Below are positions 5,700-12,117 of a stretch of DNA of 12,117 nt, in pieces. The position numbers were made by a program, and so were the translations under genes. Numbering within the stretch: the stretch's first letter is position 1; each line of letters begins with the position of its first letter. The notes under the pieces are model-generated. The model was not told where the DNA came from. It worked only from the letters and a program-made list of their open reading frames with translations, and ran no database searches. Source of the DNA: an uncultured Asticcacaulis sp. (GTDB lineage Bacteria; Pseudomonadota; Alphaproteobacteria; Caulobacterales; Caulobacteraceae); contig CAMLPZ010000115.1 in the NCBI GenBank assembly GCA_946482045.1, forward strand, positions 1 through 12,117, read 5' to 3'.

Positions 5700-8396
5700 A
5701 TGCTTGAAAAGACTTTCGACCCGTCCGCCGTTGAACCCCGCCTGTATAAGATGTGGGAAGAGTCAGGGGCCTTTGCGCCGAAAGGTGAGGGCGAACCCTT
5801 TTCGATCGTCATTCCGCCTCCCAATGTGACGGGCAGCCTGCACATCGGCCACGCGCTCAACAATACGCTTCAGGACGTGCTGACGCGCTTCGAGCGCATG
5901 CGCGGAAAAGCGGCCTTGTGGTTGCCAGGCACCGACCATGCCGGTATCGCCACTCAGATGGTTGTGGAACGGCAACTGGCCGCTTCGGGTACCAATGTCG
6001 GCCGCCGCGAGATGGGCCGCGACGCCTTTGTCGCCAAGGTATGGGAGTGGAAGGCCGAGTCGGGCGGCACCATCGTGCGCCAGTTGCGCCGTCTTGGCGC
6101 ATCGTGCGACTGGTCACGCGAACGCTTCACGCTCGACGATGGCCTGTCGGCTGCGGTGCGCAAGGTCTTCGTCCAGCTCCACAAGGACGGGCTGATGTAC
6201 CGCGATAAGCGGCTGGTCAACTGGGACCCGCACTTCCAGACGGCCATCTCGGATCTCGAGGTCGAGCAGAAGGAGGTCGAGGGCGCCTATTACCACTTCG
6301 CCTATCCGCTGGCCGACGGTGTGACCTATCAGCATCCGATCAAGGATGAGGACGGCAACGAGACGTTTGAAACGCGCGACTATATTGTTGTGGCGACGAC
6401 CCGGCCCGAAACCATGTTGGGCGATACCGGCGTGGCCGTTCACCCCGAGGATGAGCGCTACAAGGGCCTGGTCGGCAAGTTCGTCACCCTGCCGATCGTC
6501 GGCCGCCGCATTCCCATCGTCGCCGATGAATACGCCGATCCGGAAAAGGGCTCGGGCGCGGTCAAGATTACGCCGGCGCACGATTTCAATGACTTTATGG
6601 TCGGCAAGCGCGCTGGTCTCGAAGCCATCAACATCATGGACGCCTATGCGCGCCTGAACGATACGGTGCCGGAGCAGTATCGCGGCCTCGACCGCTTTAT
6701 CGCGCGCAAGGGCATCATCCAGGAGATGGAAGACCTCGGCCTATTGAAAGGCATCGAGAAGACGCGCCACGTCGTGCCGCACGGCGACCGTTCGGGCGTG
6801 GTCATCGAACCCTACCTGACGGATCAGTGGTACGTGAATGCCGGTGAACTGGCCAAGGAAGCCATCAAGGCCGTCGAGGATGGCCGCACCGTGTTTGAGC
6901 CGAAAAACTGGGAAAAGACCTATTTCGAATGGATGCGCAACATCGAGCCGTGGTGCGTGTCGCGCCAGCTGTGGTGGGGCCATCGTATCCCGGCCTGGTA
7001 CGGTCCGGACGGTCATGTCTTTGTCGCCATGAGCGAAGCGGAGGCGCAAGAGCAGGCCGTTGCACACTACGGTAAGGCAACCGAGCTTACCCAGGACGAG
7101 GATGTTCTCGACACCTGGTTCTCGTCGGCCCTGTGGCCGTTCTCGACCATGGGCTGGCCGGAGAGCACCGAAGATCTCAAGCGCTTCTATCCGACACATA
7201 CCCTGATCACCGGTTTCGACATCATCTTCTTCTGGGTTGCCCGGATGATGATGATGGGCCTGCACTTTACCGGCGAGGCGCCGTTCAAGCGCGTCTTCAT
7301 CAACGCCCTGGTCCGCGACGACAAGGGCCAGAAGATGTCGAAGTCTAAGGGCAATGTCTTAGATCCGCTGGTGCTCGTCGACGAGTTCGGCGCCGATGCC
7401 CTGCGCTTTACCCTGACCGCCATGTCTGGGCAGGGACGCGACATCAAGTTGGCCAAGCAACGTATTGAAGGCTATCGCAATTTCGGCACAAAGCTATGGA
7501 ATGCCACGCGCTTCTGCCAGATGAACGAGTGCCAGCGCCAGGCCGGTTTCGATCCGTCGGCCGTTAAGCTGACGCTGAGCCGCTGGATTCGTGGCGAAGT
7601 CGCCAAGACCAATGCCGCGGTGACCTCGGCCCTGGAAGCCTGTGCCTTCGACGACGCCGCCAATGCACTTTACAAGTTCATCTGGAATGTCTTCTGCGAC
7701 TGGTACCTGGAACTGGCCAAGCCGATCCTGAACGGCGACGACCAGGCGGCGACCGACGAAATCCGTGCCGTGACGGCGTGGGTGCTCGACCAGGCCATGA
7801 TCATGCTTCACCCCGTCATGCCTTTCCTGACTGAAGAATTGTGGCAGCAGACAGGCGGAGAAGGCATGCTGATGACTGCATCGTGGCCCGTCTTCGACGC
7901 AGCAACCATTGATCCGGCGGCTGATGAGGAGGTCAACTGGCTGGTCGATATGATCAGTGAAATCAGGTCGATACGTTCGGAAATGAATGTGCCGGGTTCG
8001 GCGCGCGTGCCGCTTAGCCTCTTGGGTGCGTCCGACGTCACGCGTGAGCGTATTCAAACCCACGAGGACCTGATCCTGTTCCTGGGCCGCGTCTCCGACG
8101 TCAAGGTGTCCGACAGCGCGCCCGCCGGCTCCGTGCCGTTCGTGGCCGGCGAGGCGACGGCGCACCTGGCGATCGCTGAATTCATCGACGTCAAGGCCGA
8201 GCAGGCGCGCCTGACCAAGGGCATCGCCGATTTCGACAAGACGATCGACGGCGTCAGGCGCAAGCTCGACAACCCGGAATTCGTTCGCAAGGCGCCGGAG
8301 GAGGTTATCGAGGAAAACCGCGAGCGCCTGGCCGAAGCCGAAAACGGCAAGGCAAAGCTGGCCGTAGCGCTGGAACGGCTTAATTCCGTCCAGTAA
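5700..8396 (+). CDS. valS: valine--tRNA ligase
   Basis: An 898-residue class Ia aminoacyl-tRNA synthetase that charges tRNA-Val in the cytoplasm. The N-terminus EKTFDP and [13 protein letters not shown] place the HIGH signature at 48-51, followed by [12 protein letters not shown]. The CP1 editing domain, which hydrolyses mischarged Thr-tRNA, shows [12 protein letters not shown] (233-244) and HDFNDF (294-299). [17 protein letters not shown] returns to the catalytic core, and KMSKS is at 545-549. The anticodon-binding helical domain follows, with a C-terminal coiled-coil arm at about 830-898. That arm is typical of ValS and absent from IleS and LeuS. Length is slightly under the roughly 950 residues of the E. 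coli enzyme, and nothing essential is missing. The ATG at 5700 fits the family N-terminus, but no Shine-Dalgarno is visible and a terminator-like hairpin ends about 15 bp upstream. Its 3' end overlaps the convergent gene at 8380 by 17 bp. Confidence 0.98.
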   Translation: MLEKTFDPSAVEPRLYKMWEESGAFAPKGEGEPFSIVIPPPNVTGSLHIGHALNNTLQDVLTRFERMRGKAALWLPGTDHAGIATQMVVERQLAASGTNVGRREMGRDAFVAKVWEWKAESGGTIVRQLRRLGASCDWSRERFTLDDGLSAAVRKVFVQLHKDGLMYRDKRLVNWDPHFQTAISDLEVEQKEVEGAYYHFAYPLADGVTYQHPIKDEDGNETFETRDYIVVATTRPETMLGDTGVAVHPEDERYKGLVGKFVTLPIVGRRIPIVADEYADPEKGSGAVKITPAHDFNDFMVGKRAGLEAINIMDAYARLNDTVPEQYRGLDRFIARKGIIQEMEDLGLLKGIEKTRHVVPHGDRSGVVIEPYLTDQWYVNAGELAKEAIKAVEDGRTVFEPKNWEKTYFEWMRNIEPWCVSRQLWWGHRIPAWYGPDGHVFVAMSEAEAQEQAVAHYGKATELTQDEDVLDTWFSSALWPFSTMGWPESTEDLKRFYPTHTLITGFDIIFFWVARMMMMGLHFTGEAPFKRVFINALVRDDKGQKMSKSKGNVLDPLVLVDEFGADALRFTLTAMSGQGRDIKLAKQRIEGYRNFGTKLWNATRFCQMNECQRQAGFDPSAVKLTLSRWIRGEVAKTNAAVTSALEACAFDDAANALYKFIWNVFCDWYLELAKPILNGDDQAATDEIRAVTAWVLDQAMIMLHPVMPFLTEELWQQTGGEGMLMTASWPVFDAATIDPAADEEVNWLVDMISEIRSIRSEMNVPGSARVPLSLLGASDVTRERIQTHEDLILFLGRVSDVKVSDSAPAGSVPFVAGEATAHLAIAEFIDVKAEQARLTKGIADFDKTIDGVRRKLDNPEFVRKAPEEVIEENRERLAEAENGKAKLAVALERLNSVQ

Positions 8397-9621
8397 CCAC
8401 GGCGGCTACTGCCTGACGAACAGCCAGTACCGGCTGCGTCATCCAGGTCCTGACCCGATGGCGCCGACGGCGCAGGGTCAGGGCGGCGGTGGCGAACAGG
8501 ATGGCGACGCAGAGGAGGAGGGCGTGGGGGATCAGGCTCAGGACCTGAATGCCGATAATGCTCGTCAGGAACTCGGCCAGCATGCCAAGGGCAAACGTCC
8601 AGCTAAGCGCGACAAAGCCTTTTCGGCTCAGGGTCTGTGATACCATGACGACCAGCGCGATCGCCGGAAACAGCAGGTAGAAGTCGAAATTGTATTCGAA
8701 CAGGCGCGGATTGATCATCTGCGCCACGCCCAAGCCTAAGGTGACCCTGTCTTCACCAGCCATCCGGTTGCCCTCGGCGACAATCAGGCCAGCTGCAACT
8801 ATGATACTGGCGAATATGGCATAGAGTGCGTATGCCAGGGGCGTATTTTCGTCGACGCCCAGCGATGAAAAGGCCAGGAACAGGCCGCGCCCGGGCTGCT
8901 CATCGAGGACAATACGCGCCAGGAAGGCGCGCCACTCGCCCAGAAGCGGTTCGGCTGTGGCGATCAGCACGGCGAATGCCGCCAGACCGGCAGTCAGCGC
9001 CGCGCCGAAGGCCGTCAATCGGCGCCGCCACGGCCTGTCCTCGAACAACAGGACGATCAGGGCGGTCAGGAAGAACGGTTTGACCACGGCCGCGATGATG
9101 ACGACGGCGATGAACAGCCAGCGCGCACGGCGGATGAGTAGCGAAGCGCCGATGATTGCGGCCTGCAGGATCGCGCCGATATTGCCGGTGGTGATGGGGC
9201 TGCCGCGAATGGCCATCAGGCTCATCAGGCGCATGGGGAAGGGTACGCCCGGCATGGGCCGCAAGACTGTGTACCAGATGAGCGTCGAGATCGAGACGGC
9301 CAGTACGGGGAGATAGGCCCAATGCATGCCCCACGCGCCCAGGGCCTTGACGAGTGGCGCAAAGGCCTGCGCGACTTGCGGCGCGTAAACGTAGGCCGCG
9401 GCCTCAAGACCCTGGCAGGGCGCGGGCAAAACATATGGGGACTGCCCCTGGCCCACGCGCCACGCGCCACAGACAACGGCGTCGAAATCGCCAAGCCACC
9501 AGCCGCCTTGACCGAAACGGCTGGTGAGCGCGCTTACGGTAGGCTCAACCGCAAAAAGAAGCAGCACCCCGAAAAGCCAGCGCCTCTGCGCATGCGTGCG
9601 AAGCCAGGTAACGGCGTCCAT
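8380..9621 (-). CDS. multi-pass GT-C glycosyltransferase, GT87/DUF2029-like
   Basis: A 413-residue hydrophobic protein with roughly ten membrane segments. After the first segment comes [20 protein letters not shown] (41-60) and SPYVLP, resembling the GT87/DUF2029 pattern in which an acidic residue in the first periplasmic loop is catalytic. Then come YVYAPQ (77-82), TTGNIGAIL (144-152), VVKPFF (179-184) and [18 protein letters not shown] (304-321), all in family order. These enzymes transfer a hexose from a polyprenyl-phosphate carrier on the periplasmic face of the inner membrane. The neighbouring divergent GT2-GtrA gene may make or present such a carrier (inference). The ATG at 9621 has GGAG 6 nt upstream. 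The stop lies inside the end of valS, with no terminator visible between the two. The basic tail from about residue 384 (RRRRHRVR) is cytoplasmic-like. Acceptor and sugar are unknown. Confidence 0.7.
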   Translation of the reverse strand: MDAVTWLRTHAQRRWLFGVLLLFAVEPTVSALTSRFGQGGWWLGDFDAVVCGAWRVGQGQSPYVLPAPCQGLEAAAYVYAPQVAQAFAPLVKALGAWGMHWAYLPVLAVSISTLIWYTVLRPMPGVPFPMRLMSLMAIRGSPITTGNIGAILQAAIIGASLLIRRARWLFIAVVIIAAVVKPFFLTALIVLLFEDRPWRRRLTAFGAALTAGLAAFAVLIATAEPLLGEWRAFLARIVLDEQPGRGLFLAFSSLGVDENTPLAYALYAIFASIIVAAGLIVAEGNRMAGEDRVTLGLGVAQMINPRLFEYNFDFYLLFPAIALVVMVSQTLSRKGFVALSWTFALGMLAEFLTSIIGIQVLSLIPHALLLCVAILFATAALTLRRRRHRVRTWMTQPVLAVRQAVAAVVTGRN

Positions 9622-9650
9622 GTCATACTCCGGCCCCCGCCGTGCCGTTT

Positions 9651-9678
9651 ATTGAAACCAGCCTGACGCGGTGGTCAA
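9651..9678 (-). promoter_or_regulatory. possible promoter of the GT87-like gene
   Basis: Read leftward, TTGACC (9678-9673) and TTCAAT (9656-9651) are separated by 16 bp, about 30 bp ahead of the start codon at 9621. The boxes are moderate matches to the housekeeping consensus. I find no comparable pair for the divergent rightward gene in 9680-9849, although TTGACC and TTGACT occur at 9740 and 9760. Confidence 0.25.
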
Positions 9679-9798
9679 TACCTTGCACTGCACAAATACC
9701 GTTGCGCGGACAGTGGTGGCGTTTTTCTGCCGCATTCCTTTGACCTTGTAAAAGCAAGTTTGACTCATTAATGGAACGGTTTGCCCGGAACCTTATAT

Positions 9799-9827
9799 GG
9801 CCGGGCGGGGTAGCCTTGGCCCCGGCC
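9799..9827 (+). other. GC-rich hairpin in the leader of the GT2-GtrA gene
   Basis: GGCCGGG (9799-9805) pairs with CCCGGCC (9821-9827). An alternative inner pairing is CGGGG (9806-9810) with CCCCG (9820-9824). It ends 10 bp before the GGGAG ribosome-binding site (9838-9842), so it would sit in the mRNA leader if transcription starts upstream. There is no T-tract, so it is unlikely to be a terminator. A role in translation control is speculative. Confidence 0.3.
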
Positions 9828-9849
9828 GGGTCGAATTTGGGAGTGGTTT

Positions 9850-11034
9850 TTGAGCGACGTTGGACAACGCCCTGCGACGGATGGCGCCCGCCCTGCGCCC
9901 GATCTCAGCCTGGTTATCTGTACACTGAACGAAGGCGCGGCCATCCGGTCGGTCATCGACGAAATCTGCACGACACTGGAAGGCATCAGCCACGAAATCA
10001 TCGTGGTCGACGACAATTCGCAGGACCAGACACAGTCGGAAGTCCTGGAGGTTGCCAAGTCGCGCCCCAATGTCCGCCTGCACGTCCGCTATGACGAGCG
10101 CGGCCTGTCCTCGGCCGCTATCAAGGGGTGGGATATCGCCCATGGCCGCTATCTGGGGGTGATGGATGGTGACGGCCAGCACGATCCGGCGGCCATTCGC
10201 TCGCTGGCGGAAATGATTCTGCGAGGCGACAAGGATCTGGTCTGCGTGTCGCGCTATATCGGGGAGACGGATACGGGCCTGAGCTGGTTCCGGGACCTGG
10301 GCTCCAAGGCCGCGACCGCCGTGACGGGCATGGTTTTGAAAGTGCCGCTGACCGATCCGATGAGCGGCTGCTTCATGATGACGCGCGAATATTACATGTC
10401 GGCGCGGCCCAAGCTGACGGGCGTCGGCTTCAAGATCCTGGTCGACGTCGCGGCCTCGTCCAGCATCAAACCGCGATTCGGCGAGATCAAGGCGGCTCTG
10501 CGCCAGCGCCAGGGCGGGACGTCAAAACTGGATATTCGCGTCGTGCTCGACCTCGGCGCGCTGCTGGTGGAAAAGGCGACAAAGGGCTTCCTGCCGGCGC
10601 GCTTCGTGCTGTTCGGCGGCGTTGGCGTCACGGGCGTCTTCGTCTATATGGCTGTGCTGATCCTCAGCCACGAGTTCCTGCGTGTCGGCGGCGAACTGCC
10701 GGTTTACCGCTACACGGTCTATTGGGATGACATTACGAACTACGGTCTTGCGATCTGGTTGTCGATGACCTGGAACTTCTTCATCAACAATTCAATCACC
10801 TTCCGCGACAAACGCCTGAAAGGCTGGGCGATGATTCGTGGCCTGTTCGGCTTCTATTTCGCCTGCGGCGTCGGCGCGCTCCTCAGCCTCGGTCTGTCGA
10901 TCCTGATGAAGCAGTATCTGGGCGTGCATTGGTTCCTGTCGGGTGTCTCGGCGGCCCTGCTTAGCGGCGTGTGGAACTACTGGGCGTCGACCGTTCTGTC
11001 GTGGCGGCAGAAGAAGCCCGCGAAAAAGGCATAA
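9850..11034 (+). CDS. GT2 glycosyltransferase fused to a GtrA-like membrane domain
   Basis: A 394-residue two-domain protein. Residues about 18-240 are a GT2 domain of the dolichyl-phosphate mannosyltransferase type: LVICTLNE (21-28), IIVVDDNSQDQT (50-61), the DxD motif in VMDGDGQHDP (104-113), and TDPMSGCF (168-175). Such domains transfer a sugar from a nucleotide sugar to a polyprenyl phosphate. Residues about 250-385 are a GtrA-like domain with four membrane segments, opening RFVLFGGVGVTGVFVYM (251-267) and carrying NFFINNSITFRD (309-320). GtrA proteins are thought to move lipid-linked sugars across the inner membrane. The fusion would couple synthesis and flipping, plausibly feeding a GT-C enzyme such as the divergent neighbour (inference). 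The start is TTG at 9850, with GGGAG about 7 nt upstream; no ATG is better placed. The tail is lysine-rich. Confidence 0.88.
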   Translation: MSDVGQRPATDGARPAPDLSLVICTLNEGAAIRSVIDEICTTLEGISHEIIVVDDNSQDQTQSEVLEVAKSRPNVRLHVRYDERGLSSAAIKGWDIAHGRYLGVMDGDGQHDPAAIRSLAEMILRGDKDLVCVSRYIGETDTGLSWFRDLGSKAATAVTGMVLKVPLTDPMSGCFMMTREYYMSARPKLTGVGFKILVDVAASSSIKPRFGEIKAALRQRQGGTSKLDIRVVLDLGALLVEKATKGFLPARFVLFGGVGVTGVFVYMAVLILSHEFLRVGGELPVYRYTVYWDDITNYGLAIWLSMTWNFFINNSITFRDKRLKGWAMIRGLFGFYFACGVGALLSLGLSILMKQYLGVHWFLSGVSAALLSGVWNYWASTVLSWRQKKPAKKA

Positions 11035-11067
11035 AAAAGCGCCTGAGGCCAGGGTTAGCCTCAGGCG
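11033..11067 (-). terminator. terminator of the leftward glycine-zipper gene
   Basis: A perfect 10-bp stem, CGCCTGAGGC (11040-11049) with GCCTCAGGCG (11058-11067), closes an 8-nt loop. Read leftward, it is followed by a T-run (the A-tract at 11033-11038), so it suits the gene ending at 11139. Read rightward there is no T-tract after it, but it follows the GT2-GtrA stop by a few bases and may protect that mRNA 3' end as well. Confidence 0.65.
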
Positions 11068-11138
11068 GTAAGGGCTTCAGGAATTCAAGCGATATGCCAA
11101 AGGCGATTTCGGCATTCGCGCGGGCAAGCTGCCTAGAC

Positions 11139-11600
11139 TTACCAATCGTCGCGACGGTCGCGGCGATCTTCGCGACGGTCATAACGGTCTTCGCGGCGAT
11201 CATAACGATCCTCGCGGCGGTCATATCGGTCCTCACGACGGTCCCAGCGGTCTTCGCGGCGGTCATAGTGGTCGTAGCGATCATAGCGGCGATCATAGTG
11301 CCGGTCATGATAGGCGTAGTTATAGCGGCATTTGGTATTGTTCTTGCCGATTTCGGCCCCTATGGCCGCACCGGCAATGGCGCCTATAACCGTGCCCGCG
11401 CCCTTGTTGCGACGGCTGGAAGCACTGTTGCCGACGGCCGCGCCGGCGACGGCGCCCACGACTGCGCCAGTCGTCGCGTTATCGCTGCGGCGCTCGCGGC
11501 AACTTTCGGCCGACGCCGCAGCGGGAATCATGGCGGCCAGCAAGGTGACCGACAATATGCCGGCAGCGGCGAACTTCGTCTTGGATGTCAGTTTACGCAT
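11139..11600 (-). CDS. exported glycine-zipper protein with Arg/Asp-rich heptad repeats
   Basis: A 153-residue secreted protein. The signal peptide (1-31) ends AASA before ESCRERR. Two glycine-zipper stretches follow, GAVVGAVAGAAVG (45-57) and GTVIGAIAGAAIGAEIG (69-85), of the type found in YMGG-like/17-kDa-antigen outer membrane proteins and able to pack as a helical hairpin in a membrane. Cysteines lie at 34 and 91, flanking the zipper. The tail (about 93-153) has no hydrophobic residues to speak of. It contains five copies of the heptad DRREDR[Y/W/R] (113-147) and a final partial one ending in Trp. Start: the ATG at 11600 has GAGGAG about 7 nt upstream; an earlier in-frame ATG at 11615 overlaps that site and is rejected. 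A paralogue lies upstream on the same strand (11735 onward). An envelope structural or stress role is a guess. Confidence 0.8.
   Translation of the reverse strand: MRKLTSKTKFAAAGILSVTLLAAMIPAAASAESCRERRSDNATTGAVVGAVAGAAVGNSASSRRNKGAGTVIGAIAGAAIGAEIGKNNTKCRYNYAYHDRHYDRRYDRYDHYDRREDRWDRREDRYDRREDRYDRREDRYDRREDRRDRRDDW
11142..11264 (-). repeat. 21-bp in-frame tandem repeats
   Basis: Five consecutive 21-bp units (11264 down to 11160) each encode DRREDR plus Tyr, Trp or Arg, followed by a partial sixth unit down to 11142. Codon third positions vary between units, so the array is diverged rather than freshly expanded. Multiples of 21 bp keep the frame, so copy-number change would alter tail length without disrupting the gene. 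Confidence 0.85.
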
Positions 11601-11696
11601 GGCACGTCTCCTCATGTGTCAGGTCCCGGCCGTGGCAGTCTGTGCTCGGCGTCTGACAGTTACCTTAGACAGCCGAATATGAACGGCGCTTGATAA

Positions 11697-11715
11697 GTTC
11701 GTTCATCTTCGTTCA
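11697..11715 (-). promoter_or_regulatory. 10-bp-phased tandem operator-like sites upstream of the glycine-zipper gene
   Basis: Read leftward, TGAACGAA occurs at 11715-11708 and again at 11705-11698, exactly 10 bp apart, about 100 bp before the ATG at 11600. One inverted half, TGAAC on the rightward strand, lies at 11680-11684. Direct repeats in one helical phase are typical of response regulators of the OmpR/PhoB class. The regulator and the promoter boxes are not identifiable from the sequence. The 134-bp gap between the two glycine-zipper genes contains no convincing terminator. Confidence 0.35.
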
Positions 11716-11734
11716 GGAAACGGGTGGACCCGGC

Positions 11735-12117
11735 CTACCAGTGGCGATGATGGTGATGACGGGACCTGCCGCGATAGTAACCGCGTGGTGCATAGTACCG
11801 ATCGCGATAATAGCGGCGGCGCGGCTCGACATAGACGACGCTTGGAGCGACATAGACGCGGGTGCGATAGCTCGGACGGTCATTATAGTAATAATCGTCG
11901 TCGTAGCCGTAGTCGCGGCGGTCGTAACGATCGTCATAGCGGTCATCGTACCGGCTGTAATAGCAATCCGTGCCGCTGCGCCCGATCGAGGCGCCGAGTG
12001 CCCCGCCGATGATGGCTCCGGCGGCGGTGCCCGTGCCACGCGAATGCCGGCCTGAAGTGCTATTGCCGATGGCTGCGCCGGCGATGGCCCCGACCACGGC
12101 GCCAGCCGTGGCGTTGT
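11735..12117 (-). CDS. glycine-zipper protein, paralogue of 11139-11600 (5' end beyond the window)
   Basis: A leftward open frame continues past the right edge; a GTG codon at 12097 could pass for a start, but the reading continues upstream as NATAGAVVGAIAG, matching NATTGAVVGAVAG in the neighbour. The signal peptide and first residues are therefore missing. Two glycine-zipper stretches are visible (GAVVGAIAGAAIG and GAIIGGALGASIG), then a cysteine in GTDCYY, then a long Tyr/Asp/Arg-rich tail (RYDDRYDDRYDRRDYGYDDD). The C-terminus is RSRHHHHRHW before the TAG stop at 11737-11735. The neighbour also ends in Trp. The tails are similar in composition but not in repeat structure, so the duplication is old. 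The His cluster might bind metal (speculative). Confidence 0.78.
   Translation of the reverse strand, partial: NATAGAVVGAIAGAAIGNSTSGRHSRGTGTAAGAIIGGALGASIGRSGTDCYYSRYDDRYDDRYDRRDYGYDDDYYYNDRPSYRTRVYVAPSVVYVEPRRRYYRDRYYAPRGYYRGRSRHHHHRHW

Noticed and set aside
8421..8436. Near-palindrome CAGCCAGTACCGGCTG near the valS/GT87 junction
   Set aside because: It lies inside the coding sequence of the GT87-like gene, is imperfect, and has no T-tract in either direction.
11721..11732. Terminator between the two glycine-zipper genes
   Set aside because: CGGGT/ACCCG forms only five pairs around a 2-nt loop and has no T-tract, so it is too weak to call.
1..12117. CRISPR arrays, insertion sequences, phage genes, toxin-antitoxin or defence modules
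   Set aside because: No regularly spaced repeats with unique spacers, no transposase or integrase motifs, and no recognisable defence domains were seen. The only tandem array is the coding 21-bp repeat at 11142-11264.

Overview
The window looks like chromosomal core DNA from an alphaproteobacterium of the Caulobacteraceae, possibly Asticcacaulis or a close relative. The key marker is a recognisable PopZ polar organising protein (5067-5621). It sits between a TolC/RsaF-type outer membrane channel gene and valS, with a Pcm-family methyltransferase gene upstream. From memory this resembles the Caulobacter crescentus order pcm - rsaFa - popZ, which I could not check here. High GC content, GANTC sites (the CcrM methylation target of this group) and the GT2-GtrA and glycine-zipper families agree with that placement. 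The genus is inference.

Layout. At the left edge (1-50) the last codons of a rightward gene meet, one base apart, the stop of a small leftward gene. Two leftward small genes (52-270 and 423-722) encode paralogous single-membrane-pass proteins sharing a conserved motif downstream of the membrane segment. I do not recognise this family. Next come three leftward units: tRNA-Asn(GTT), a periplasmic or membrane-anchored glycerophosphodiester phosphodiesterase, and tRNA-Cys(GCA). The middle (2548-8396) is a rightward series: a Pcm-like protein with an eroded SAM-binding motif, a TolC-family channel, popZ and valS. Each gap holds a terminator-like hairpin or a long leader, so these are probably mostly separate transcription units. 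At 8380-11034 a leftward multi-pass GT-C (GT87-like) glycosyltransferase, tail-to-tail with valS and overlapping it by 17 bp, diverges from a rightward GT2-GtrA fusion. The pair is consistent with polyprenyl-phosphate-linked sugar transfer. The right edge (11139-12117) carries two leftward paralogous glycine-zipper proteins with Arg/Asp/Tyr-rich tails. One has five in-frame 21-bp repeats; the other runs off the window.

How the parts relate. PopZ organises the cell pole, the TolC homologue is an envelope export channel, and the glycosyltransferases, GDPD and glycine-zipper proteins all belong to envelope biology. valS and the two tRNAs are translation housekeeping. I see no phage, insertion sequence, CRISPR array, toxin-antitoxin or defence module, and no clear new multi-gene system. 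The points most worth a second look are the small-protein pair at the left, the repeat-bearing glycine-zipper pair with tandem 10-bp-phased sites upstream, the degenerate Pcm active site, and the terminator-like hairpins lying directly in front of the tolC and valS start codons.
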